Shown here: positions 24,957-32,100 of the stretch, piece by piece
How the letters are laid out: every line of letters starts with the position of its first letter
Position numbering within the stretch: the stretch's first letter is position 1
NCBI RefSeq assembly: GCF_047501175.1
Contig: NZ_JBEQWH010000006.1
Span: 1 to 64,000, forward strand
Length of the DNA: 64,000 bases
DNA from: Methanoprimaticola sp047501175
Lineage (GTDB): Archaea; Thermoplasmatota; Thermoplasmata; Methanomassiliicoccales; Methanomethylophilaceae
Direction: 5' to 3'
Notes under the pieces: model-generated
What the model was told of the DNA's origin: nothing
The model's input: only the letters and a program-made list of their open reading frames with translations
Database searches by the model: none
Position numbers and translations under genes: made by a program

Positions 24957-25973
24957 ATGGATGGACGTACCGGGGAATTATGCAGGAAGGCCCTTTCAGC
25001 AGGCGTCCTGAGCAGGTCGGAGTGTCTCGAGATGCTCGGTCACGACGAGACCTCGGTAGAATCGGACCTCATAATCGCCACGGCAGACGATGCTGTGCGT
25101 GGGAGGAACGGCAACTCCTGCAGCATAGGGGTCCAGATCGGAGTCGTGACCGGGCCTTGCATCGCGGACTGCGGGTTCTGCAGCTTCGCCGCCAGCACCA
25201 CGGACGCGGACGACTACGTCATGCCGCCCAGGGTTCTCCGCGACTATCTGGAACATGTCACGGCATACGACGATGTGGAGTCCGTGTCACTCATGACGAT
25301 CCACAATTTCGATCCGACCGACCTCATGGAGGCTGTCGACACAGCCATGGAGACCGTCCCGGGGCACGTGTCCGTATGTGTCAATACTGGGGACGTGACC
25401 GTCGAGGAGGCGAGGGAACTGAAGCGGGCGGGGGTCCGCAGGGCCTATCATTCGCTGAGGATCGACGAGGGCGACGATACACGTCTCAATCCGATGGACC
25501 GCTTCAACACGATCAAGGCGCTGATATCCGCGGGGATCGAGACCGTGACGTGTGTCGAGCCGATCGGCCCGGAACATTCCTCGGAGGACATCCTCCGCGG
25601 TTTCCTCACCGCGAGGGACTCAGGCTGCTCACATTGCTCCGCGGGCCGCAGGGTCGATGTGCCGGGGACCAGGATGCATGGCCTGGGGGAGATCGGCCTG
25701 CGTCGTCTGGAGCTGATAAGGTCGGTCCTCCTGCTGTCGTCGTTCCGTGACGGTTTCTATGGAGGCTATTATGGGGGATTCGACATGGACTATGCCGAAT
25801 ATGCCGGCAGCCCCAGGGACACTGCGGATTATTCTGAGCTGAACAACGGGAACACGGTAGAGGCGGTCAGGAGGCGCCTCTTTGCCAAGGGATTCACCTC
25901 AGTGAGGTGCGGTGACAATCGCCTCGTGGCATTGGATGCGGATCACCTGAGAGCGACGAAATCCATCCTGTGA
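24957..25973 (+). CDS. BioB/HydE/PylB-like radical SAM enzyme
   Basis: A 338-residue radical SAM protein. The cluster cysteines are C68-x3-C72-x2-C75 (PCIADCGFC), with GGE-type and ribose-binding strands following in a full TIM barrel (SVSLMTIHNF, VSVCVNTGDV, AYHSLRID, TCVEPIGPEHS) and a C-terminal BATS-like region. This outline is shared by BioB, HydE, PylB and HmdB; it is not HmdB-like in its cysteine spacing. I chose ATG 24957 because an AT-rich element (gaaatactatg) lies about 25 nt upstream and the frame before it is not conserved-looking. Substrate unknown. Confidence 0.75.
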   Translation: MDGRTGELCRKALSAGVLSRSECLEMLGHDETSVESDLIIATADDAVRGRNGNSCSIGVQIGVVTGPCIADCGFCSFAASTTDADDYVMPPRVLRDYLEHVTAYDDVESVSLMTIHNFDPTDLMEAVDTAMETVPGHVSVCVNTGDVTVEEARELKRAGVRRAYHSLRIDEGDDTRLNPMDRFNTIKALISAGIETVTCVEPIGPEHSSEDILRGFLTARDSGCSHCSAGRRVDVPGTRMHGLGEIGLRRLELIRSVLLLSSFRDGFYGGYYGGFDMDYAEYAGSPRDTADYSELNNGNTVEAVRRRLFAKGFTSVRCGDNRLVALDADHLRATKSIL

Positions 25974-25990
25974 CGTCTCTGCGTCGTCAG

Positions 25991-26156
25991 AAAATCCATG
26001 ATACGTTCGTCGTAACCGAACATCCTGCCTTGTGTGAGAATTCCTCGCGGGGCAGTGTCTGAATCCATGATGGCACAGCCTCAGAGAGTGCGAGTGGGAA
26101 AATGGCGGGCCTGAAGGGATTCGTTACGATTCTTGTCCAGCTTTTGAATCCATGAT
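25991..26156. repeat. three copies of aatccatgat flanking the att site
   Basis: The 10-mer aatccatgat occurs at 25993-26002, 26062-26071 and 26147-26156. The last copy, inside the element, extends to cttttgaatccatga, one base different from the minus-strand form of the 33-bp-period repeats at 21.2 kb. The stretch 25974-26217 has no gene. Confidence 0.5.
26103..26123 (-). repeat. attL: 21-bp copy of the tRNA-Lys 3' end
   Basis: tggcgggcctgaagggattcg is identical to 31872-31892, the 3' end (CCA, acceptor strand, T-loop) of the tRNA-Lys(CUU) gene. The match stops exactly at the encoded CCA on one side. It is the displaced original 3' end of the tRNA gene left by integration of the element to its right. 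Confidence 0.88.
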
Positions 26157-26217
26157 TCTATCGAGCCCCCTTTGAGCTCCAATAGGACGTTTCGAATCCC
26201 TGGCGAAAACCTATTAG

Positions 26218-27354
26218 ATGACGGTTCCAAAAGCGTCCGAAACCTCTGCATTAGCCGACCCTCCAGATGGCCCCTCTTTGAGGGTCAGTCTGTCGGAGAT
26301 CATCAGGAATGCCCCTGCTATCGAACGCCGTGCGGGAGAGTCCGGATGTTGGCCTTACGAGCCCGAGGAACTCATAACCAAGCTCGTCAACGGAGAGATG
26401 TCGATAAGCGATCCTCACCTGCAGGCCATACTTCTGGATTGGATTGAGTCTGCGGATTACAACAAGTTCCTGAATCTCGAATCCGGAGATGTGGTCTATG
26501 CGCAGGCCGCCAAGAGGGGGAACGTGGTCTATGCCACGAGGAAGACGAAGAAGAGGGATGCCCTCAAGACCGCATTAGATGGCAAGGTCTTCGACGAACC
26601 CCTCAAAGGGTTCAGGAACAGAAGGAGGACGAGATTGCTGCTATGCACTGTGAACTTCGACAGGTCCCGGTTCACTGCAGAACAGGCATGGGCCGCACTG
26701 CGTTCGACTCCCGTCGAGGGTTTGGATTACACATACAACGTGATGAACAGCCTCAATGCGAACATCAGCAAGATCTTCGGGAAACACGGCACGCTCACAT
26801 CCAAGGAGGCACAGTCCTCCGGGTATCCTGCACCTCATTTGATCTTCGTCCTTGATGAACCCGTCATGGTGGAACGCCACATCGGGAAGGGTGGAAACAT
26901 CTCATGGAGGATATGCGACCATAGGATTCTGAACAGGATCGGCAAAGGATCTCTCATGAGAAAACTCGCCAGAGTGGATCATCATGCGGCCATAGATCTG
27001 AATCCGATCTGGAAGCACGGTTTCATCGATTTCGAGGGCATAGTCTCCGAGGACGGTTCCAACTCCATCAAAGGCGTTCCCGACATCAATTCAGTGAAGG
27101 ATAAAGACAAACGCACTATGCTTTTCACACATCTCGGAAACAAGTGCTTCAGGACGAGGGACGTTTCTTTCGGAAAGGGATTCAAAGATCGCATCGGCAT
27201 GCTGCCTGAAGAGAAGCCCTCCGAAGCTACCAAGTGGAAGAGGGTCAGAACAGTGACCGATCTCGAATACAACCTCATCAGCGCTTACAACGAACAGCTC
27301 GCAATCGCCAGATTCAGGGATGCGATGGGGTTGCAAAGCGGTGAACCAACATGA
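26218..27354 (+). CDS. replication-initiator-like protein of the integrated element
   Basis: A 378-residue protein with weak resemblance to rolling-circle Rep proteins: a hydrophobic strand RLLLCTVNFDRSRFT near residue 140 where motif 1 would be, APHLIFVLDEP near 205 in place of the HUH strand (only one histidine), and WKHGFIDFEGI near 263 matching the WxHG block that precedes the catalytic motif in Rep proteins. A tyrosine at the expected place (TMLFTHLGNK) is missing, so activity is uncertain. It is the first gene after attL and its stop overlaps the next frame's ATG. It could instead be an uncharacterised plasmid protein. Confidence 0.45.
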   Translation: MTVPKASETSALADPPDGPSLRVSLSEIIRNAPAIERRAGESGCWPYEPEELITKLVNGEMSISDPHLQAILLDWIESADYNKFLNLESGDVVYAQAAKRGNVVYATRKTKKRDALKTALDGKVFDEPLKGFRNRRRTRLLLCTVNFDRSRFTAEQAWAALRSTPVEGLDYTYNVMNSLNANISKIFGKHGTLTSKEAQSSGYPAPHLIFVLDEPVMVERHIGKGGNISWRICDHRILNRIGKGSLMRKLARVDHHAAIDLNPIWKHGFIDFEGIVSEDGSNSIKGVPDINSVKDKDKRTMLFTHLGNKCFRTRDVSFGKGFKDRIGMLPEEKPSEATKWKRVRTVTDLEYNLISAYNEQLAIARFRDAMGLQSGEPT

Positions 27355-27671
27355 TCCTCTCAAGGTTTAGGAGTGTTCTTTCAGCTGTTCTTCACAATCT
27401 TGCCAGTTATTCACATCAGGCCATCCAGCATTTAGTACAGGCTTCAACCGGGTTTGTTCTCCAAGCATTATCCGACATCTCTGAACTATCCTACAGTTTC
27501 TTTTGCAGTCACTGCGAGGCATACAAGAGAAAGGTAGCTGACATAGCATCCTGCACGTCTTACATCAAAGATATCAACGGAATGAGACGCAAGGTCGTTT
27601 CTCCCCCTACCAGGGAGTTTCGCCCAATCAGTTTCAGACCGCCACTATGGCGTCATTTCAGGCGATTGTAG
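27351..27671 (+). CDS. possible small protein overlapping the Rep-like gene
   Basis: A 106-codon frame begins at an ATGA overlap with the previous stop, the coupling seen in real operons throughout the window. The product is moderately hydrophobic at first (ILSRFRSVLSAVLHNLASY), has four cysteines (FFCSHCEAYKR and IASCTSY) and a basic end. I recognise no domain, and it has no independent ribosome-binding site, so it may not be a gene. Confidence 0.3.
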   Translation: MILSRFRSVLSAVLHNLASYSHQAIQHLVQASTGFVLQALSDISELSYSFFCSHCEAYKRKVADIASCTSYIKDINGMRRKVVSPPTREFRPISFRPPLWRHFRRL

Positions 27672-27674
27672 CAG

Positions 27675-27912
27675 CAACGTTGTTGTTATCCCGATAGCTC
27701 GTGCACGGCCACGCGACGGCACGGCCCCCGAGGGCCTCCGGCCAGGGGGCGCCGGCGAGTGGACGGCACGAAGGTCGAGGCAGAGCGAAGCGCAGCCGAG
27801 GCCTCCATTCACGGTGCCGAGCGCAGCGAAGGCAACGGGAATGGGTAGCATACGTCCCGAAGCGAGCGCAGCGAGCGAAGGGCGTATGCCGACTTGATAC
27901 AGATAACCTAAG
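27675..27912. other. GC-rich structured intergenic region with GAGCGCAGCGA repeats
   Basis: No gene is visible. A two-tier hairpin lies at 27724-27750 (gccccc/gggggc around ggcc/ggcc). Between 27775 and 27885 the motif gagcgcagcga and close variants occur at least three times (agcgaagcgcagc, gagcgcagcgaagg, gagcgcagcgagcg). The composition is far more GC-rich than the AT-rich genes to its right. Such structure beside a Rep-like gene fits a replication origin or regulatory region of the element; this is inference. Confidence 0.45.
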
Positions 27913-27913
27913 T

Positions 27914-27932
27914 TAAAACCACTATCAGTGGT
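27914..27932 (-). terminator. terminator of the restriction-modification operon
   Basis: On the minus strand, accact-gat-agtggt forms a perfect 6-bp hairpin 2 nt after the nuclease stop and is followed directly by tttta. It is a hairpin-plus-T-run end for the RHH-methyltransferase-nuclease operon. Confidence 0.6.
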
Positions 27933-27934
27933 AA

Positions 27935-28723
27935 TCACTTCTCGATAATTGTATCATTTTCAACGTACAGAGATCCCTTGTGCGTTAATCTGTAGTGTTT
28001 TTCTTTCTTTTTTACTATGTGGCCGTTTTCAATATTCAATTCGAACATGGCTATTATTGTATTATCTATGAATTGACACCCAACCGGAGAGCAGATTAGA
28101 TCGGGGTAGTATTGGTTGCAACATTTGATGTCTTGTTCCAGCTGGACGTATTCTAGTTTTTCTTTTCCATGTTTTGCTTGAACTGGAATGATGTAACCAT
28201 TGCCATCACTATCGGTACCTACATAAATTTCATCAACTTCGATTTGTCCGATGCCTGTAACTTGAGTTCTCCAATGAGATTGCAACGTGTGACACGTCAT
28301 TCCTAAAAATGTATCGATTAGGCGATTGTATCTGATAATGGCCAACAATGCTTGTTCGTCACTCTTAATATAATTAAGAACAATGTCTGGCGTGGAATCA
28401 AATATGCTTATGATTTTCAATGAAGGATCTGGTTCTACGTTGATAGCTTCTGATAAAAAGAATTGATATGTGGCAGTAGATACATTTCTAATAAGCCATT
28501 TTTTTCCTTTTGGAGCTGTGGATAGGATGGAATTGGGTAGTGTTTGGCGTCCACTCTTAAATGCTGAAACCAGATCGCCAATGTTTTTTGGAACATTTAT
28601 ATCCAGTGTATTTGCTGCATTTGTTATTTCTTCTCTATCAAAGCGAAAAGAATCTACATTTTCCTCATAGTGACTGAAGAAAATATGCTCGATGATTCTC
28701 TTGTAAATGTTAGTTTTAACCAT
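27935..28723 (-). CDS. putative type II restriction endonuclease (PD-(D/E)XK)
   Basis: A 262-residue protein encoded 2 nt after a DNA methyltransferase gene. The nuclease core is visible near residues 160-185: GQIEVDEIYVGTD followed by YIIPVQAKHGKEKL, i.e. an acidic strand and a QxK strand, the PD-(D/E)XK arrangement with Q replacing the second acid. The N-terminal half is probably the DNA-recognition part. Composition is strongly AT-rich compared with the chromosome. ATG 28723 has an aagg ribosome-binding site. The recognition sequence cannot be predicted from the sequence. Confidence 0.7.
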   Translation of the reverse strand: MVKTNIYKRIIEHIFFSHYEENVDSFRFDREEITNAANTLDINVPKNIGDLVSAFKSGRQTLPNSILSTAPKGKKWLIRNVSTATYQFFLSEAINVEPDPSLKIISIFDSTPDIVLNYIKSDEQALLAIIRYNRLIDTFLGMTCHTLQSHWRTQVTGIGQIEVDEIYVGTDSDGNGYIIPVQAKHGKEKLEYVQLEQDIKCCNQYYPDLICSPVGCQFIDNTIIAMFELNIENGHIVKKKEKHYRLTHKGSLYVENDTIIEK

Positions 28724-28724
28724 C

Positions 28725-29957
28725 TTATCCTTCGTATGTTAGAACGAGAACGTTTTCATTTAAATATTCTCCACTTCCTGTGGCAAATCTTGTTCTGAAC
28801 GTATCTATGCGCTCAACTCTGTATCCAACGTCTTCAGCTATTATTCCTAGCAATTCTGCTGTCCGAATGGGTATTTTGTAATATGATCCTTGGTCGCCAA
28901 CGACGTATGCTAATTTTGCACCAGGGTTAAGAATACTCTTTAATGAAATGAGATGCCTAGCCATTCCTCCAAAATAATTGAGGAAGACTTTTGAATATAG
29001 GCGCTCAAAGCCCGAGTCTCTATTCAATTCTATTCTGTGGGCTTCTATTTTCTGACTGATTTCAACAATTTCTGGATATTTAAGAACATAATCGCTATCC
29101 GAATCACCTTTGTATATGTTTTTTGTGTTCGAACGAAGTAGTTGTTGTTTGATAGAACGCATTTCTTGTTTGTTGTGAACAAAACCAAGAATGACTGTTT
29201 CAAGTCTTGTAGTTCTAGAGTAGTCTTTTTCATTAGGGTAGGGCGGTGAAGTAATAACGGCATCTATTTTCTGAGTTATGTTAATAGATTCAATGTCCCT
29301 GGCATCTCCTTTATATATTGTACACGGTGTATCAAAGAAAGATCTAAATGATTGCCAATCCTTAGCAATGGTCAATACTTCATCAAGCCAAACTTCAGTG
29401 ACGTTTGCATTTTTCGGCTTATTTTTAACTACACTAATCTCTGGGCTAAATTTTAGATTGCTGAATGTATTCACTGCACATTTTGCCAGTGCAAGATTAT
29501 AATGATTGCAATATCTTGAACTGCTTTGGTCTATCGTATTCTTTAGTATCAATAAGTCGCTTAGAATGTTATTGTCTATCGATCCACGAATGAGCAATTT
29601 ATATTCATCATCATCAAGATTCTTTATTTCACCAGAGTGTATCCTTGCAGATGCCTTTTCTGCTATAGATCTGGCATCTTTCAAGAATTGCGGATAATTG
29701 TCTATGGAGCTTGTTTTTACCGAACTTGCAAAGTAAGTCATAATATTGGCTTCAATACCAATAGATGGAATTCCGTTTTTCATGCATTCGACATTAGTTG
29801 TGCCAGTTCCACAAAATGGATCTAGTACACATTTTGTGTTGTCTATTCCAAAATCGTTAATATAATGGCGAACCAGATGAGGTGGATACGATAATACAAA
29901 ACGGTACCATGAGTGTATGGCCTCATCATCAGATTCGATTCTGTTTGAATTATTCAT
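28725..29957 (-). CDS. type II DNA methyltransferase (m4C-type SPPY motif)
   Basis: A 410-residue DNA methyltransferase. The SAM-binding motif is VLDPFCGTGTT near residue 43 and the catalytic motif is ITSPPYPNEKDYS near 240; SPPY is typical of N4-cytosine enzymes, though some N6-adenine enzymes share it. A C-terminal GDQGSYYKIPIRT strand completes the fold. The region between the motifs (residues ~90-235) should hold the recognition domain. It overlaps the upstream RHH gene by 8 nt and is followed by the nuclease, so the three are one operon. It is AT-rich, unlike the chromosome, consistent with transfer. Confidence 0.82.
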   Translation of the reverse strand: MNNSNRIESDDEAIHSWYRFVLSYPPHLVRHYINDFGIDNTKCVLDPFCGTGTTNVECMKNGIPSIGIEANIMTYFASSVKTSSIDNYPQFLKDARSIAEKASARIHSGEIKNLDDDEYKLLIRGSIDNNILSDLLILKNTIDQSSSRYCNHYNLALAKCAVNTFSNLKFSPEISVVKNKPKNANVTEVWLDEVLTIAKDWQSFRSFFDTPCTIYKGDARDIESINITQKIDAVITSPPYPNEKDYSRTTRLETVILGFVHNKQEMRSIKQQLLRSNTKNIYKGDSDSDYVLKYPEIVEISQKIEAHRIELNRDSGFERLYSKVFLNYFGGMARHLISLKSILNPGAKLAYVVGDQGSYYKIPIRTAELLGIIAEDVGYRVERIDTFRTRFATGSGEYLNENVLVLTYEG

Positions 29958-30531
29958 GTTTGATCCCTGTAGCTGAACTGATTCCAGACATCTCTTTTTT
30001 CATTTTTTCTATTTGTTCTTTAAGTTCAGATGTCGATTGATTACTCCGAAGATAGTTTTCCGTGAGCGTAGCATTCGTGTTCTCGGCACCGATCTCCCTC
30101 AGAAGATAAACTACTGAGCACTTCACGAATTCCTGATGGTTCCTGAAGCACCCGGTACGTTCCACGGTACGGTCTATCTCAGCCGCCAGCCCCTTCGGGA
30201 GACTGAGTAGCACATCCACATCCTTCTTCGATTTCGATATGGCGCTTGTTACAGCTTTCCGGTACGGTTCGGTGCTGGACCTGATAGACTCTTTGTAGAA
30301 TTCGAGACGGACATCGCGGTCTGCATCGCTCTTTTCCTGGAGGTAGAGCATGATTTCCGCTTCCGTGTTGCAGATGAAGTGGATGAATCTGCGGATCCCA
30401 TCGATGACGCAATCCGGTCTGGACGAATGGGTGTTTCCTACCATGTTGTCGATGGCAAAAGCGAAACCGTCCGGTACCCTAACCATGAGGCTCGCGTTCT
30501 TTTTGCCATTGTCTTTTGTGATTATTCCCAT
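29950..30531 (-). CDS. double ribbon-helix-helix protein, likely regulator of the R-M operon
   Basis: A 193-residue protein with two ribbon-helix-helix units in one chain: ASLMVRVPDGFAFAIDNMVG near residue 13 and VDVLLSLPKGLAAEIDRTVE near 105, each a strand followed by two helices. A coiled, charged C-terminus follows. RHH proteins bind operators as dimers; a fused pair could act as a single-chain dimer. As first gene of the methyltransferase-nuclease operon it may replace the usual C protein. ATG 30531 follows a TATA box at 30563-30572; TTG 30543 is possible. DNA composition switches from GC-rich to AT-rich inside the gene near 30060. Confidence 0.65.
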   Translation of the reverse strand: MGIITKDNGKKNASLMVRVPDGFAFAIDNMVGNTHSSRPDCVIDGIRRFIHFICNTEAEIMLYLQEKSDADRDVRLEFYKESIRSSTEPYRKAVTSAISKSKKDVDVLLSLPKGLAAEIDRTVERTGCFRNHQEFVKCSVVYLLREIGAENTNATLTENYLRSNQSTSELKEQIEKMKKEMSGISSATGIKHE

Positions 30532-30562
30532 ATATCTATCCAAATTAGTGAGATTCTTCTAA

Positions 30563-30572
30563 CTTTATAATT
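30563..30572 (-). promoter_or_regulatory. TATA box for the RHH/R-M operon
   Basis: The minus strand reads aattataaag, centred 36 nt upstream of ATG 30531 and 25 nt upstream of the TTG at 30543. Confidence 0.5.
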
Positions 30573-30646
30573 CTCATGTTACTAATAAATATCATTAAAT
30601 AGATTTTATGTGATGATATAATTACAAAATACGGAGGCCGTGATAA

Positions 30647-30739
30647 ATGGTTTACATGGACGAGTGGGAGTACAACCTATGGTTGGAGCTCCACAAAGAC
30701 GAACTTCTGGCAGCAAAGGGTGCTGGATCCAAGGACTAG
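30647..30739 (+). CDS. 30-residue protein upstream of the integrase
   Basis: ATG 30647 has a strong ggagg ribosome-binding site 9 nt upstream, and the frame ends at 30739. The product (MVYMDEWEYNLWLELHKD, then ELLAAKGAGSKD) is acidic and aromatic-rich, predicted as one amphipathic helix. An atataatta TATA-like element lies at 30616-30624. It could be an excisionase-like or regulatory peptide for the integrase 48 nt downstream; no homolog is known to me. Confidence 0.45.
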   Translation: MVYMDEWEYNLWLELHKDELLAAKGAGSKD

Positions 30740-30787
30740 GAGAATCAGAAGCCGAAGGTTTCCGTATTATCGGAGTGTGAGTAAGAA

Positions 30788-31752
30788 ATGGGAAGATATC
30801 CGTTCACAGAATGCATAAACGAATACCTGCCCACTGAAGTGGGCCACCTGTCTGCCGAGACGATCTCTACCAACGGCAGGCGTCTGAGGCAGATCGCCAC
30901 GATCTTCAACCAGCTGAAGGTCGAGGGAAAGGTCAGCACAGACAATCCCCGGAAGATAACCGCCCAGGACATCGACGTGTTTGTCGGATACAGGCGTCAG
31001 ACTGTCAAGGCATCCACCGTCAACAAGGATCTCAGCATCCTGATCAAGATGCTGATGTACTTCGACAACGACGCCGTCCTCAAGTTCAAGATCAAGTATC
31101 CCGCGCATTATTCCAAGCGGTACAAGAAGCGCGGAGCTTCGCTGGAAGAAGAGAAGGTCCAGGCGATTTTCGACAGGGCCTCCAAGATTAATGTCGGGAA
31201 CTGGGAGCTCATGGAGGCATACGGGCTGGTCTGTCTGTCCATAAGCACAGGGTTCAGACCCAAGGAACTCCGCATGCTCTCGTTCCGCAACGTGAACAAG
31301 ACGGAGCACGGCTACGAGATCCTCGCCGAGCATGTCAAGGGGGAAGGAACATACGGCAACGCCCGTTGGGTCCCCGTCCATCCGGACGGTACCGCGGCCT
31401 TCGAGAAGTATCTAGAGGCCAGGAGGATCCGTCTGGGGAGGGCCGGGAAGTCCGAGGATGCCCTCTTTCCTCCGATCAAGCACAACGGCGGATACATCTC
31501 GACGGGAGGATCCGCACGCTGAAGAGCATGGTCGAGGACGATCTCGAGATGAAGTTCGACTACAGGAAGTGCAGGCGCACTTTCGGTCAGAGGGCGATCG
31601 ACGAGGAGCAGAGCATGCATGATGTTTCCCTGATCATGGGGCATGCGACCACCGCCACGACTCAGAAGGATTACTGCGACAAGGACGAGCACAACGCGGC
31701 CCGCGATATGCAGAAATACTGGTCCGGCAAAGGGGCAATAGAGGAGCAGTGA
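30788..31752 (+). pseudogene. tyrosine integrase broken by a -1 frameshift
   Basis: An XerC/D-like archaeal tyrosine recombinase read in two frames. Frame one (to 31522) holds the N-terminal SAM-like domain (TECINEYLPTE, GRRLRQIATIF), the first catalytic arginine R157 in STGFRPKEL and the lysine hairpin HVKGEGTYGNARWVPV. It then ends in an aberrant GSAR-stop. The second frame resumes as GRIRTLKSMVEDD and carries YRKCRRTFGQ (second arginine), LIMGHATT (histidine) and KDYC (catalytic tyrosine), stopping at 31752. One missing G in the ggga run near 31501-31507 explains everything. It lies next to the intact tRNA, as an element's integrase should. Confidence 0.8.
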
Positions 31753-31871
31753 TGAATCCACTTGCGTTCGAACCTACCCTTAGATTCGAGCGCACTTCTC
31801 AATATCGGAGGCGCTAAAGGCCTCGAAACGTCGAAACAATAGAATTTTTTCAGAAAATCTGGATGAGTAAG

Positions 31872-31892
31872 TGGCGGGCCTGAAGGGATTCG
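31872..31892 (-). repeat. attR: 21-bp direct repeat inside the tRNA gene
   Basis: This is the second copy of tggcgggcctgaagggattcg, here forming the CCA, acceptor strand and T-loop of the functional tRNA-Lys gene. See the copy at 26103-26123. Confidence 0.88.
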
Positions 31893-31948
31893 AACCCTTG
31901 GCCGTTCGATTAAGAGTCGAACGCTCTACCTAGCTGAGCTACAGGCCC
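31872..31948 (-). tRNA. tRNA-Lys (anticodon CUU)
   Basis: The minus strand folds as a full cloverleaf: acceptor GGGCCTG / CAGGCCC, D-arm GCTC/GAGC, anticodon stem TTCGA/TCGAA with loop CTCTTAA (anticodon CTT), T-arm AAGGG-TTCGAAT-CCCTT, discriminator G and an encoded CCA ending at 31872. A TATA box (gtttaaataat) lies at 31975-31985. Its 3' end served as the integration site of the element to its left. Confidence 0.96.
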
Positions 31949-31974
31949 ACTACAAAATCTGCTCATATCACGGT

Positions 31975-31985
31975 ATTATTTAAAC
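31975..31985 (-). promoter_or_regulatory. TATA box for tRNA-Lys(CUU)
   Basis: The minus strand reads gtttaaataat, centred 32 nt upstream of the tRNA 5' end. Confidence 0.55.
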
Positions 31986-32068
31986 TTTTGCATAATCTCG
32001 TGATCTTCGAGTTCCATTCCAGTATCCCATATATCACATATGTTCACTATCTGTGATTCCGGGCATAG

Positions 32069-32078
32069 GAATATATGC
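32069..32078 (+). promoter_or_regulatory. TATA box for the CBS-MBL operon
   Basis: The sequence gaatatatgc is centred about 27 nt upstream of ATG 32101 and decides that start over earlier in-frame codons. Confidence 0.55.
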
Positions 32079-32100
32079 CGAGGCCTGGATACCGCATCCG

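Larger units (their letters stand above)
26103..31892. mobile_element. integrated element in tRNA-Lys(CUU), about 5.8 kb
   Basis: The region is bounded by a 21-bp direct repeat of the tRNA 3' end. The intact tRNA sits at the right end next to an integrase gene, the usual arrangement after site-specific integration into a tRNA 3' half. Contents from left to right are a Rep-like gene, a small overlapping frame, a GC-rich structured region, a minus-strand operon (double RHH protein, DNA methyltransferase, PD-(D/E)XK nuclease), a 30-codon gene and a frameshifted tyrosine integrase. The AT-rich restriction-modification pair contrasts with the GC-rich chromosome, which implies recent acquisition. 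The broken integrase suggests it is now immobile unless another integrase acts. Confidence 0.87.

Noticed and set aside
24957..25973. HmdB or PylB as a specific name for the radical SAM gene
   Set aside because: The cysteine spacing is Cx3Cx2C, not the Cx5Cx2C described for HmdB, and no pyl or hmd gene is nearby.
27645..27938. A 97-codon minus-strand frame across the GC-rich repeat region
   Set aside because: It reads through the repeats and the operon terminator; the translation is repeat-derived and shows no ribosome-binding site.
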